A stretch of 5,700 nucleotides of DNA from Spirochaetaceae bacterium (GCA_031284645.1 JAITXS010000166.1:1-5700), one strand, 5' to 3'; positions 1 through 5,445 are shown, counted from the first letter of the stretch. Numbers and translations: made by a program. Notes: generated by a model not told the origin, from the letters alone.

Positions 1-20
1 TTTTCTGCTAAACTCTAAAA

Positions 21-50
21 ATCCGCGTTAATCCGCGAAAATCAGTGGAT
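21..50. repeat. Three-copy 10-bp tandem repeat (ATCCGCG-type)
   Basis: Three consecutive 10-mers start with ATC: atccgcgtta, atccgcgaaa and atcagtggat. The first two differ in two bases; the third is more diverged. The spacing is exactly 10 bp, about one helical turn. From memory, similar 'atcYgcg' intergenic strings occur in many unrelated bacterial genomes, but this was not checked here. No function can be assigned. It lies in non-coding DNA downstream of malQ. Confidence 0.55.
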
Positions 51-104
51 AATTTTTAAATGTAATCGCCCCGGAGCGTCAACATAGAATCATTAGTAGA
101 AGAT

Positions 105-137
105 CTCCGGCCGCCGCAGTTTTGGCGGAGGCCGGAG
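105..137 (-). terminator. Strong hairpin after malQ, terminator-like but without a U-tract
   Basis: CTCCGGCC (105-112) pairs perfectly with GGCCGGAG (130-137). After one mismatch, CCGC (114-117) pairs with GCGG (125-128), leaving a 7-nt loop. The stem begins 11 nt past the malQ stop codon, the usual place for a 3'-end structure. In the malQ direction it is followed by ATCTTCTACT, not a run of T, so it is not a textbook intrinsic terminator. It could protect the mRNA 3' end or act with Rho. CCGGAG at 71-76 could compete for the 105-110 arm. Confidence 0.45.
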
Positions 138-147
138 TAAAGGTGCC

Positions 148-2148
148 CTAACAAGTTTTTTTCGTATTTACTTCCGGTTTTACCGCGCACAACTCTTGTA
201 CTCGCCGTATAAGTTCATCGTCTTTTGCAATTTCACTTATTTTTTCGGGGAGCCGGTAAGTCCAGTTAAAGTCATTTGTGGTACCGGGTACATTGATCCT
301 CTCGGAGGCGCTGTCTTTCGCGTACCACTTGGGGCTTAAGTGCAGTAAGTCCTGAATCTGGAAAACACGGAAGCGCGAAGCAGCGGAGGCAGCATGTTTT
401 AAAATGTACCATGCGGTTCCCGGATTATAGATTTTTGAAAGGGTTGGGCAACCGGTAAACGAGGCAAAGAGATCCTGATCCGCTTCCTTGTCCCACCATT
501 CCCGCACAGTCGAGGAGTCGTGGACTGCCGGCGTGCAGACGGATAATTCGGGATAATCAAAAAAGGGGACATAAGGGGAGCCCGGTTCGTCCCAGCGGCG
601 TGTCCAACGGACAACGCGAAGCCCTAAAATTTTTAGCGCTGAGAGCACAGCAGGTACACATTCCGGCACCTCTCCTAAATCTTCCGCACAGGGAAGCATT
701 TCGGATGATTCTTTGAGCACAGAAAGGATTTTTTCTCCTTCAGTTTTCCATTTTTTTTCGGATTCAAGGTGTTTTCTTTCAATAAGCGCTTCAAGCTCTT
801 TCTTTTCTTGTTCTGAAAGCGACCCCCATGCCCTTGAATCATGATAATACCAGAGCGGGCTATAATTTTCTTTGTCGTATTCCTCGAAAATTCTGTTATT
901 CCAAGCTCTAAGGAGATATTTTTTTCCGGTTTCGTTTATTTTAAAAGATTCGATATCTTTTTCGCCCGTGATGGTCTTTTTAAATAACCAGAGTTCTTCG
1001 TTCCCGATACGTTCGAGCGCCGACTCACAAAAAGCGGACAAATCATCCTTATTTGCGCTGCCATTAAAAACGAACTCCTCAAGATCTCTTGTCGGAATAT
1101 GCGGCAGACTCATCCACCTTATTCTGCCTTCGTCAAAGCCAAGCTCCCGCAAATCACTCTGGTTTATGGGCACAGAGGGGATAAATCTTCCCAAAAGGCC
1201 GGTATTATTTGCCCGGCTTGCCGCCCAAATCCTGAAAAATCCCAGAACATGGTCAATTCGGTATGCGTCAAAGTATTTTTCCGCACAAACGAGGCGTTGT
1301 TTCCACCATGAATAATCGTCTTGTGCCAGCGCATCCCAGTTATAAATAGGAAATCCCCAATTTTGTCCTTCAGGGCTATACATATCGGGCGGAGCGCCTG
1401 CTGAAAAATGGTTGTTAAAGAATTCGGGATGCGCCCAGACATCGGCGCTGTCCTCATTAATCAGAATAGGAAGATCGCCTTCAAGAAGCAGGCCGAGCCC
1501 CTGAATTTTTTCTTTTGCCTTGAGAAACTGAGCGTCCAAATTGAATTGTACCCATGCCCAAAAAAGATGCTCCGATGCAAATTTTGAATCATTCCACAGT
1601 GTTTCGATATCTTTTTTTGAAACTGTGTTGAACGACTTCCACTCTTTCCATGCACGCAGCTCGTTTAGTTCTTTTAAACGGCGGAAAACGGCGTACTCCT
1701 TGATCCATTGATTTGCGTCTATCCAGTTTTTGAGTCCGTTGCTTTTTTCAATCTCTCCACTTTTTTTCGTAAAAATCTCTCGTAACAACGCAATTTTTGC
1801 CTTAATCAAATCCTGATACGGGAAACGCTCCGAGCCGTCAAACTTTGTCCGTATTTTATTTATCCGCGCCTCAAAACCGGCCGCCTCGCGCATTTCTGCT
1901 ATTTTGATATAAATCGGATTGAGTGCAAACGCACTTAATGCAGAATAGGGTGAGCTTTCGTAGCCTGTGTCGTTAACCGGCAGGAGCTGAATAAGACCGA
2001 TACCCATGTCTTTACAGAGCGCGGCAAATTCAACAAGATCCAAAAACTCGCCGACACCAACGCTGTCTTTGCCCCTTAAAGCGCCCACAGGTACAACCGC
2101 ACCCACAAGCCGTTTTTCAGTTTGACTTTTTTCAGTCTTATTTGCCAT
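148..2148 (-). CDS. malQ: 4-alpha-glucanotransferase (GH77, DPE2-like)
   Basis: Cytoplasmic GH77 enzyme that transfers glucan units between alpha-1,4-glucans or maltose and an acceptor, in glycogen/maltodextrin metabolism. The 666-residue product has no signal peptide. Visible GH77 motifs are: SSPYSALSAFALNPIYI near 65-81; the GDLPI and PPDMYSPEGQNWGFP blocks near 224-267; YRIDH with nucleophile Asp299; AEDLGEVP with acid/base Glu489; and VHDSSTVREWW with Asp544. About 190 residues separate nucleophile and acid/base, against about 47 in Thermus amylomaltase. This insertion and the CTPAVHDSST context resemble plant DPE2, but the N-terminal CBM20 starch-binding domains of DPE2 are absent. The start chosen is the ATG at 2148, with GAGGAG (2155-2160) six bases upstream; an in-frame GTG at 2175 has no such site. 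All catalytic residues are intact. Family assignment is very secure; the DPE2-like substrate preference is inferred. Confidence 0.95.
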   Translation of the reverse strand: MANKTEKSQTEKRLVGAVVPVGALRGKDSVGVGEFLDLVEFAALCKDMGIGLIQLLPVNDTGYESSPYSALSAFALNPIYIKIAEMREAAGFEARINKIRTKFDGSERFPYQDLIKAKIALLREIFTKKSGEIEKSNGLKNWIDANQWIKEYAVFRRLKELNELRAWKEWKSFNTVSKKDIETLWNDSKFASEHLFWAWVQFNLDAQFLKAKEKIQGLGLLLEGDLPILINEDSADVWAHPEFFNNHFSAGAPPDMYSPEGQNWGFPIYNWDALAQDDYSWWKQRLVCAEKYFDAYRIDHVLGFFRIWAASRANNTGLLGRFIPSVPINQSDLRELGFDEGRIRWMSLPHIPTRDLEEFVFNGSANKDDLSAFCESALERIGNEELWLFKKTITGEKDIESFKINETGKKYLLRAWNNRIFEEYDKENYSPLWYYHDSRAWGSLSEQEKKELEALIERKHLESEKKWKTEGEKILSVLKESSEMLPCAEDLGEVPECVPAVLSALKILGLRVVRWTRRWDEPGSPYVPFFDYPELSVCTPAVHDSSTVREWWDKEADQDLFASFTGCPTLSKIYNPGTAWYILKHAASAASRFRVFQIQDLLHLSPKWYAKDSASERINVPGTTNDFNWTYRLPEKISEIAKDDELIRRVQELCAVKPEVNTKKTC

Positions 2149-2348
2149 TAGTAACTCCTCATTTATAGTGCTCACTGTATGATACGTTTTTTTTCTAAAA
2201 AGATATAGACTGCGGCAGGTAGAGCGGGGCTTAGGGGCTTGGAATTAGCTGATATCCTTCCAACATCCTAAATCCTGTTACCCTTGGTTTGTGATTTTAG
2301 CTGGCGGGCTTGAGTATATCAGATATTTTCTATCGTTCTTTCCTTTTT
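2149..2348. other. Intergenic spacer between malQ and the TPR gene
   Basis: This 200-bp non-coding spacer shows no promoter with both hexamers close to consensus on the minus strand. It contains a short direct repeat (GGGGCTTA then GGGGCTTG, about 2226-2240). It also has a 6-bp inverted repeat (TTGGAA 2239-2244, TTCCAA 2258-2263) and a C-run stretch near 2272-2284 that resembles the modules in the larger intergenic region. No clear intrinsic terminator follows the TPR gene, so malQ could be reached by readthrough. Confidence 0.5.
2155..2160 (-). promoter_or_regulatory. Shine-Dalgarno deciding the malQ start
   Basis: On the minus strand this reads GAGGAG and sits six bases before the ATG at 2148. 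It lies inside the longer reading frame that would begin at GTG 2175, so it favours the shorter 666-residue protein. Confidence 0.8.
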
Positions 2349-4298
2349 TTACAAGCGATCAAGTACGATGCGTACATTGATATTACTGCCATCTAATTCT
2401 GCCGCTTTGAGTATTGCCTCCCGCGCTTCTCCTTTTCTGCCTAAAACGCCAAAGCAACGGGCAATTTTGAGCTGTAAACGGGCAGCTTTTTCATTTGATT
2501 TTTTTTTGTCGAAAGCAATGCCGCTATCCTGATTTTGAAGTTCCCGCACAGCCTGCGTAAAATTATCAAGCGCTGCGCTAAAATTATGCTCGGCTTCCCT
2601 AATGAGCCCCAGATTAGCCGGAAAAGTCCACAAATCTCCGGAACTCGAGGGCTTTTTATTTTCGGACTTTCGCATACTGCTTTCAAAAATTTTCGCGGCG
2701 CTTGCATAATCCCCGGCCCGCATATAAAAAATGCCCTTGTTAAAGGGAAGCCATTCACCGATTATCTCCCGTTTTTCCGCGAGTTTTACCAGAAAATCAG
2801 TTTCATTAAAACGCCGTTCATAATCAAAATACCACGCAGCCCATTGATACAGACGCTCATCATCATTATGGCGGTCAAGCACGAGCCATGTATCGGCAAT
2901 CGAGCGCTCAAGCGGCATATCAGTTAAGCTGCGGCGGAACAATTCCAAATCCAGGAGCATTGTTTTTTCCGTCAAAGGATTTTCTTTTAAAACCAGACGC
3001 GCTTTTTGGTCTTCCAGCATCCGGGTGTAAAGAATAATGCTATAAAGCACAATTTCTTTATCACTGTCTCCCGCTTCCGCAAGAATATTTTCAAGCGGCG
3101 CGCGTTTATCAGCAGTCCGCGTAGCGCTGCTCGCAAGATTATAAAAACTTTGAAAACGAATTTTTTCCGATGCCTTTATGACAGTCTGATTCCTGCTGCC
3201 CTTATTCGGAAGGGGCTCGTCATTTTCATAAAAACTATCAATAAATGATTCGTTAAACGGTTCATCAAAGTCATAGTCAAAACGCTCATCTACCTGCTGA
3301 TCACCTGCTGTGGGAGTACGCCTGTCTTCCGTGAGTATAGACCATAATTGGCGGGCGTTTTCCGGCATATTCGCCAGATAGAGCGCATCTGCCGCACGTG
3401 CAAGATCTTCTTCCTTGCCGCTTTCCGTCCAAATTTGCGCGGCAAGGAGGAGATTCCCAAAATCATACTCATAATTCGCGAAAAAATCAGATGATTTGCG
3501 GGAAAAAGCCGTGCCCGGATTAAACGGAATAAGATAGGCATTCGCTTCTTCGGCTTTGTTGTCCAGAATTTTAAGGAGGGAGAGATCAATAGAAAGCCCC
3601 TCAGTTACCGCTGATGCCGCCCCTGTTTTTTGCAACAGAATTCTTGTGGTAAAAGAGAATAAATCGTCAATGCGATTGATCCGTAAAGCAGAGGGAATAT
3701 CGCTTAAAGAGTCGGAAAGAACATAAAACGAAAAGGCAAGCGGCAGGAAAGATTTTTCGGAAAGCACCCCGGCTTGAGATAAAATCTGTGCATAGTTCAT
3801 GAGTTTTTGGCGGGAATCGGGATTTATAACGTTTTTCCCCGATCCACGGGTATCGGAAGCAGCATACAAAACAAGCGCTTCCCCGGCAATTGCCGCCAGC
3901 GGCGCGGAATGGGGAAAGCGGCGAAAAGAGCGCTCTGCCGCAAAAAAATAATCCGGTATAAAAGACGGAAATGCTTTGGCAAGCATCCTTCGTCTTTTGA
4001 GCGGAGAAAGATGCTCTTCAGCGCCCGATGCTGCTTTTTCAAGGGAAGCCAGCAGAGCCTCAAAAAGTCCGGTGTCGGGATTAAATCCTTCCTCAAGTGT
4101 TTGGGCAAAAAGAAGGTCAAATGTTTTGAGGTTTTCGTTAAAAGAACTCATGTCAAAAGGGTTTTGTTCTTTTACAGGGCCGGAGATCGAAGAGATAAAT
4201 GCCCACACCAATAGACCAAGAAAGGCGATAAAAACAAAAAGCCCTATGACACAGGCTGTTTTTACAAGCGTTTTACTTTTGTTTTGGGTTTCTTTCAA
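2349..4298 (-). CDS. Membrane-anchored TPR-repeat protein, function unknown
   Basis: I do not recognise a named family. The 649-residue product has a short basic N-terminus (Lys2, 7, 9, 13) and one hydrophobic segment at about 15-38, giving a signal anchor with most of the protein on the periplasmic side. The long middle region is predicted helical by eye. Residues 340-364 form an acidic, aromatic stretch (DYDFDEPFNESF and following) that is probably a flexible linker. The C-terminus has three TPR-like units near 519-545, 563-590 and 607-640, with typical motifs such as AGDYASAAKIFESS and HNFSAALDNFTQAV. TPRs imply a scaffold or protein-binding role, perhaps in envelope assembly; that is inference. 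The start is TTG at 4298. No Shine-Dalgarno precedes it, but a promoter places the transcript start about 6 nt upstream, so near-leaderless translation is plausible. An in-frame stop at 4332-4334 limits any N-terminal extension. Confidence 0.85.
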   Translation of the reverse strand: MKETQNKSKTLVKTACVIGLFVFIAFLGLLVWAFISSISGPVKEQNPFDMSSFNENLKTFDLLFAQTLEEGFNPDTGLFEALLASLEKAASGAEEHLSPLKRRRMLAKAFPSFIPDYFFAAERSFRRFPHSAPLAAIAGEALVLYAASDTRGSGKNVINPDSRQKLMNYAQILSQAGVLSEKSFLPLAFSFYVLSDSLSDIPSALRINRIDDLFSFTTRILLQKTGAASAVTEGLSIDLSLLKILDNKAEEANAYLIPFNPGTAFSRKSSDFFANYEYDFGNLLLAAQIWTESGKEEDLARAADALYLANMPENARQLWSILTEDRRTPTAGDQQVDERFDYDFDEPFNESFIDSFYENDEPLPNKGSRNQTVIKASEKIRFQSFYNLASSATRTADKRAPLENILAEAGDSDKEIVLYSIILYTRMLEDQKARLVLKENPLTEKTMLLDLELFRRSLTDMPLERSIADTWLVLDRHNDDERLYQWAAWYFDYERRFNETDFLVKLAEKREIIGEWLPFNKGIFYMRAGDYASAAKIFESSMRKSENKKPSSSGDLWTFPANLGLIREAEHNFSAALDNFTQAVRELQNQDSGIAFDKKKSNEKAARLQLKIARCFGVLGRKGEAREAILKAAELDGSNINVRIVLDRL

Positions 4299-4310
4299 AA
4301 TCGTAATTAT

Positions 4311-4339
4311 TTTATAGATGATTATGTCTGTTTAATCAA
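4311..4339 (-). promoter_or_regulatory. Predicted sigma-70 promoter of the TPR gene
   Basis: On the minus strand TTGATT (4339-4334) and TATAAA (4316-4311) are separated by 17 bases: four of six and five of six matches to consensus with ideal spacing. The expected transcription start is near 4304, only about six bases before the TTG start codon. This fits the absence of a ribosome binding site. Confidence 0.6.
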
Positions 4340-4377
4340 GGGCAGTTTCAAGCAAGGGTAAGTGGTAATTCATGATC

Positions 4378-4424
4378 GGGTAATAGGGTAGGGTCTTTCT
4401 GATAAAACCAAAACCCTATTACCC
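4378..4424. repeat. 12-bp perfect inverted repeat, GGGTAATAGGGT / ACCCTATTACCC
   Basis: GGGTAATAGGGT (4378-4389) is the exact reverse complement of ACCCTATTACCC (4413-4424), with a 23-base spacer. As RNA or single-stranded DNA it would form a stable stem-loop. It lies about 80 bp upstream of the TPR gene start, on the far side of its promoter. It is not followed by a T-run in either direction. It could be an operator-like palindrome or a folded repeat element. Confidence 0.6.
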
Positions 4425-4440
4425 TTTACCCCAAACCCTA
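4399..4440. repeat. C-run-rich intergenic module, copy A
   Basis: This 42-base stretch aligns without gaps to 4881-4922, with about 28 identical positions by hand alignment. Both begin CTG-TAAAACC and end AACCCTA. Its left part overlaps the 3' arm of the inverted repeat at 4378-4424. The composition is skewed towards C-runs, so part of the similarity could be compositional. Confidence 0.45.
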
Positions 4441-4478
4441 AGGTAGATATGTTTCAAATGAGATGTGCTAAAGATCGC

Positions 4479-4508
4479 TTGACAGAATCATGACATCCAT
4501 CATATACT
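4479..4508 (+). promoter_or_regulatory. Near-consensus sigma-70 promoter
   Basis: TTGACA (4479-4484) matches the -35 consensus in all six positions, and TATACT (4503-4508) matches the -10 in five of six, with an 18-base spacer. The expected start is near 4515. It is the best promoter in the window and points toward the tandem repeat, the terminator at 4752-4793 and the surface-protein genes. Confidence 0.75.
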
Positions 4509-4514
4509 AACATC

Positions 4515-4679
4515 ATGAGGAAAAGGGTGAGAGATTTAATATCGGAGAAGATCCGATCTGTTTTCTCTTTAGCTGACACGGTAACAGGATACCTGTCGCC
4601 GTACGCCCACAGCGCTGCGCCCCAATACCCAATACCCAATACCCAATACCCAATACCCAATACCCAAATTATTATTTAA
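4515..4679 (+). CDS. Possible small protein, 54 residues, doubtful
   Basis: The open frame begins with ATG exactly where the upstream promoter should start transcription, so it would be leaderless. An alternative GTG start at 4527 has GAGG (4517-4520) six bases upstream. The first 35 residues are basic and look protein-like (MRKRVRDLISEKIRSVFSL at the start). Residues from about 36 translate the CCCAATA repeat as a Pro/Tyr/Asn/Gln-rich tail with period seven. No membrane segment and no recognisable family are seen. It may be a chance frame in a non-coding RNA. Confidence 0.25.
   Translation: MRKRVRDLISEKIRSVFSLADTVTGYLSPYAHSAAPQYPIPNTQYPIPNTQIII
4541..4557 (+). other. Hairpin 1 of the candidate leader or small RNA
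   Basis: ATCGGA (4541-4546) pairs with TCCGAT (4552-4557) around the five-base loop GAAGA. A loosely T-rich stretch follows (4559-4570), but it is broken by C and G, so a terminator is not claimed. Confidence 0.5.
4578..4602 (+). other. Hairpin 2 of the candidate leader or small RNA
   Basis: ACGG (4578-4581) pairs with CCGT (4599-4602) and ACAGG (4584-4588) pairs with CCTGT (4592-4596) around the loop ATA. A symmetric 2x2 internal loop separates the two helices. It lies just before the tandem repeat. A sequence resembling its left half (ACGGTACAGGAT) recurs at 4867-4878. Confidence 0.5.
4621..4667. repeat. CCCAATA heptanucleotide tandem array, 6.7 copies
   Basis: Six perfect CCCAATA units run from 4621 to 4662 and are followed by a partial CCCAA. 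The minus strand reads TTGGGTA repeats with seven G-triplets separated by TATT loops, so it has G-quadruplex potential. Perfect identity among units implies recent slippage or active maintenance. The unit length of seven would shift the reading frame of any overlapping ORF when copy number changes. Confidence 0.95.
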
Positions 4680-4698
4680 GTCCAAAAAAGTTTGTCAA
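4671..4698 (-). promoter_or_regulatory. Possible promoter facing into the heptanucleotide array
   Basis: On the minus strand TTGACA (4698-4693) and AATAAT (4676-4671) are 16 bases apart: six of six and five of six matches. The spacing is one base short of ideal. Transcripts would begin near 4664, inside the TTGGGTA strand of the array. This would be antisense to the candidate small RNA and convergent with its promoter. The local AT-richness makes a chance match possible. Confidence 0.35.
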
Positions 4699-4751
4699 GC
4701 CCCCTGTGGGGAAAATCAGCAATTTCAATATAAAAACTCAAGAAAGAATCG

Positions 4752-4793
4752 CCCAAGGAAGCCCGGAATATCTCCGCCTTTTCTTGGGTTTTT
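4752..4793 (+). terminator. Intrinsic terminator
   Basis: CCCAAGGAAG (4752-4761) pairs with CTTTTCTTGGG (4778-4788) through ten pairs including two G-T wobbles. After a 2x2 internal loop, CGGA (4764-4767) pairs with TCCG (4773-4776) around a five-base loop. TTTTT follows immediately (4789-4793), then ACTTTAT. Only the plus orientation has the T-run. It lies about 155 bases before the barrel gene, so it either ends a separate small transcript or acts as an attenuator. Confidence 0.75.
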
Positions 4794-4880
4794 ACTTTAT
4801 CAAACGGCATGAAATAGCGCGTTACGAAGAGTAAAACCCCGAAGCTGGGAAAGAGGAGAGTTGGGTACGGTACAGGATGT

Positions 4881-4922
4881 CTGGTAAAACCCAGACCCCA
4901 GACCCAATTACGCTGAACCCTA
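4881..4922. repeat. C-run-rich intergenic module, copy B
   Basis: This is the counterpart of 4399-4440. It starts CTGGTAAAACCCAGACC and ends AACCCTA, just upstream of the barrel gene. It also holds GTCTGG (4879-4884) and CCAGAC (4891-4896), a 6-bp hairpin with a 6-base loop. An in-frame ATG at 4877 would translate this module as a 24-residue extension of the barrel protein, which is not accepted. Confidence 0.45.
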
Positions 4923-4935
4923 GTAACAAGTCTAA

Positions 4936-4941
4936 AAGGGA
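4936..4941 (+). promoter_or_regulatory. Ribosome binding site of the barrel gene
   Basis: AAGGGA lies seven bases before ATG 4949. It supports that start over the upstream in-frame ATG 4877, which lacks a well-spaced site. Confidence 0.55.
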
Positions 4942-4948
4942 CGTGAGC

Positions 4949-5428
4949 ATGAGAATGAAAATCGGATTAGCGGCGGCGCTGATGCTGGCGATAACAGGTA
5001 TGGCAAGCTGGGGACAGAGTGCCGGAGAGATTAGCGTAGGAGCCCTTTTTGAGGAAAACTTAAGCGGGCGGCAGGGGATGAGTATGGCAGGGGGTCTTAT
5101 CGCCGGATACGGCATAACCGAGCGCTTTACCATAGGTGTCAAGAGTTCGTACGGGAATGATTTCGGGGGGCTCAGGATATTCGAGGCCATGACATACGGG
5201 AGATATTACAGAGCGATTAAAAGCATTGAGGACTTGCATCTGTGGGTACAGATGGAGGTCGGCGGGATAACGCTTATAGAGAAGGGCCGGGACGGCATAG
5301 GCAGCGCAGCGGTGGCTCTAAGCGCCGGGGCACGTTTTTCCTTTAATTCATTTTACGCTGAGCCGTATATATGGGTCGGCTATCCGGTACCCTTCGGCTT
5401 GGGCGTTATATTCGGCTGCAAATTTTAG
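4949..5428 (+). CDS. Small outer-membrane beta-barrel protein (predicted)
   Basis: 159 residues starting at the ATG that follows AAGGGA. Residues 1-22 form a signal peptide: basic MRMK, a hydrophobic core (IGLAAALMLAITGMA), then cleavage probably near SWGQS. The mature part is rich in Gly, Tyr and Phe, with alternating polar/hydrophobic stretches such as ERFTIGVKSSYG, HLWVQMEVGGITLI and FSFNSFYAEPYIWVGY. It ends in Phe (GVIFGCKF), the usual C-terminal signal for outer-membrane barrel insertion. The size suits an eight-stranded barrel of the OmpA/OmpW-like kind, but the specific family is not recognised. Isoleucine is coded by ATA in 9 of 14 cases. A lipoprotein gene follows 17 bases downstream, so the two form an operon. 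The role is unknown: porin, adhesin or structural barrel are all possible. Confidence 0.75.
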   Translation: MRMKIGLAAALMLAITGMASWGQSAGEISVGALFEENLSGRQGMSMAGGLIAGYGITERFTIGVKSSYGNDFGGLRIFEAMTYGRYYRAIKSIEDLHLWVQMEVGGITLIEKGRDGIGSAAVALSAGARFSFNSFYAEPYIWVGYPVPFGLGVIFGCKF

Positions 5429-5433
5429 AGCTT

Positions 5434-5438
5434 GGAGG
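5434..5438 (+). promoter_or_regulatory. Shine-Dalgarno of the lipoprotein gene
   Basis: GGAGG sits seven bases before ATG 5446 and fixes the start of the truncated downstream gene. Confidence 0.85.
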
Positions 5439-5445
5439 AAAAAAT

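Larger units (their letters stand above)
4515..4793 (+). ncRNA. Candidate short transcript (small RNA or leader), promoter to terminator
   Basis: A strong promoter (start near 4515) and an intrinsic terminator ending near 4793 bound a unit of about 280 nt. Inside are hairpin ATCGGA/TCCGAT (4541-4546 with 4552-4557) and hairpin ACGG..ACAGG/CCTGT..CCGT (4578-4602). These are followed by the CCCAATA array and a short C4/G4 hairpin (4701-4711). No known riboswitch or small-RNA family is recognised. It may instead be the mRNA of the small ORF at 4515-4679, or an attenuated leader of the genes from 4949. The boundaries are predicted from sequence alone. Confidence 0.4.

Noticed and set aside
872..1315. 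Plus-strand open frames inside malQ (also 1099-1311) and minus frames 399-614, 1164-1457, 1461-1655
   Set aside because: They overlap a well-supported GH77 gene in other frames and show no domain, signal or ribosome binding site.
2149..2175. GTG start at 2175 for malQ
   Set aside because: The strong GAGGAG at 2155-2160 sits inside that extension and is ideally spaced for ATG 2148.
2441..4317. Other open frames overlapping the TPR gene on both strands
   Set aside because: Shadow frames: composition is basic and low in structure, with no start signals, over a coherent 649-codon gene.
4454..4660. Minus-strand open frame of 68 codons starting MGIGYWVLGIGYW
   Set aside because: Its start is a direct translation of the TTGGGTA array and the remainder is antisense to the candidate small RNA; no ribosome binding site or family resemblance.
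4621..4667. CRISPR-like or telomere-like array
   Set aside because: The units are 7 bp with no spacers, so it is not CRISPR. It is internal and single-locus here, so telomere function has no support.
4479..4698. Type I toxin-antitoxin locus
   Set aside because: Convergent promoters and a small ORF fit superficially, but the peptide has no hydrophobic membrane segment typical of such toxins.
4692..4734. Plus-strand promoter TTGTCA with TATAAA
   Set aside because: The two elements are 31 bases apart, and no -35-like hexamer lies at 16-18 bases from TATAAA (4729-4734).
4877..4948. 24-residue N-terminal extension of the barrel protein from ATG 4877
   Set aside because: It translates a C-run repeat module, lacks a well-placed Shine-Dalgarno and would bury the clear signal peptide that begins at 4949.
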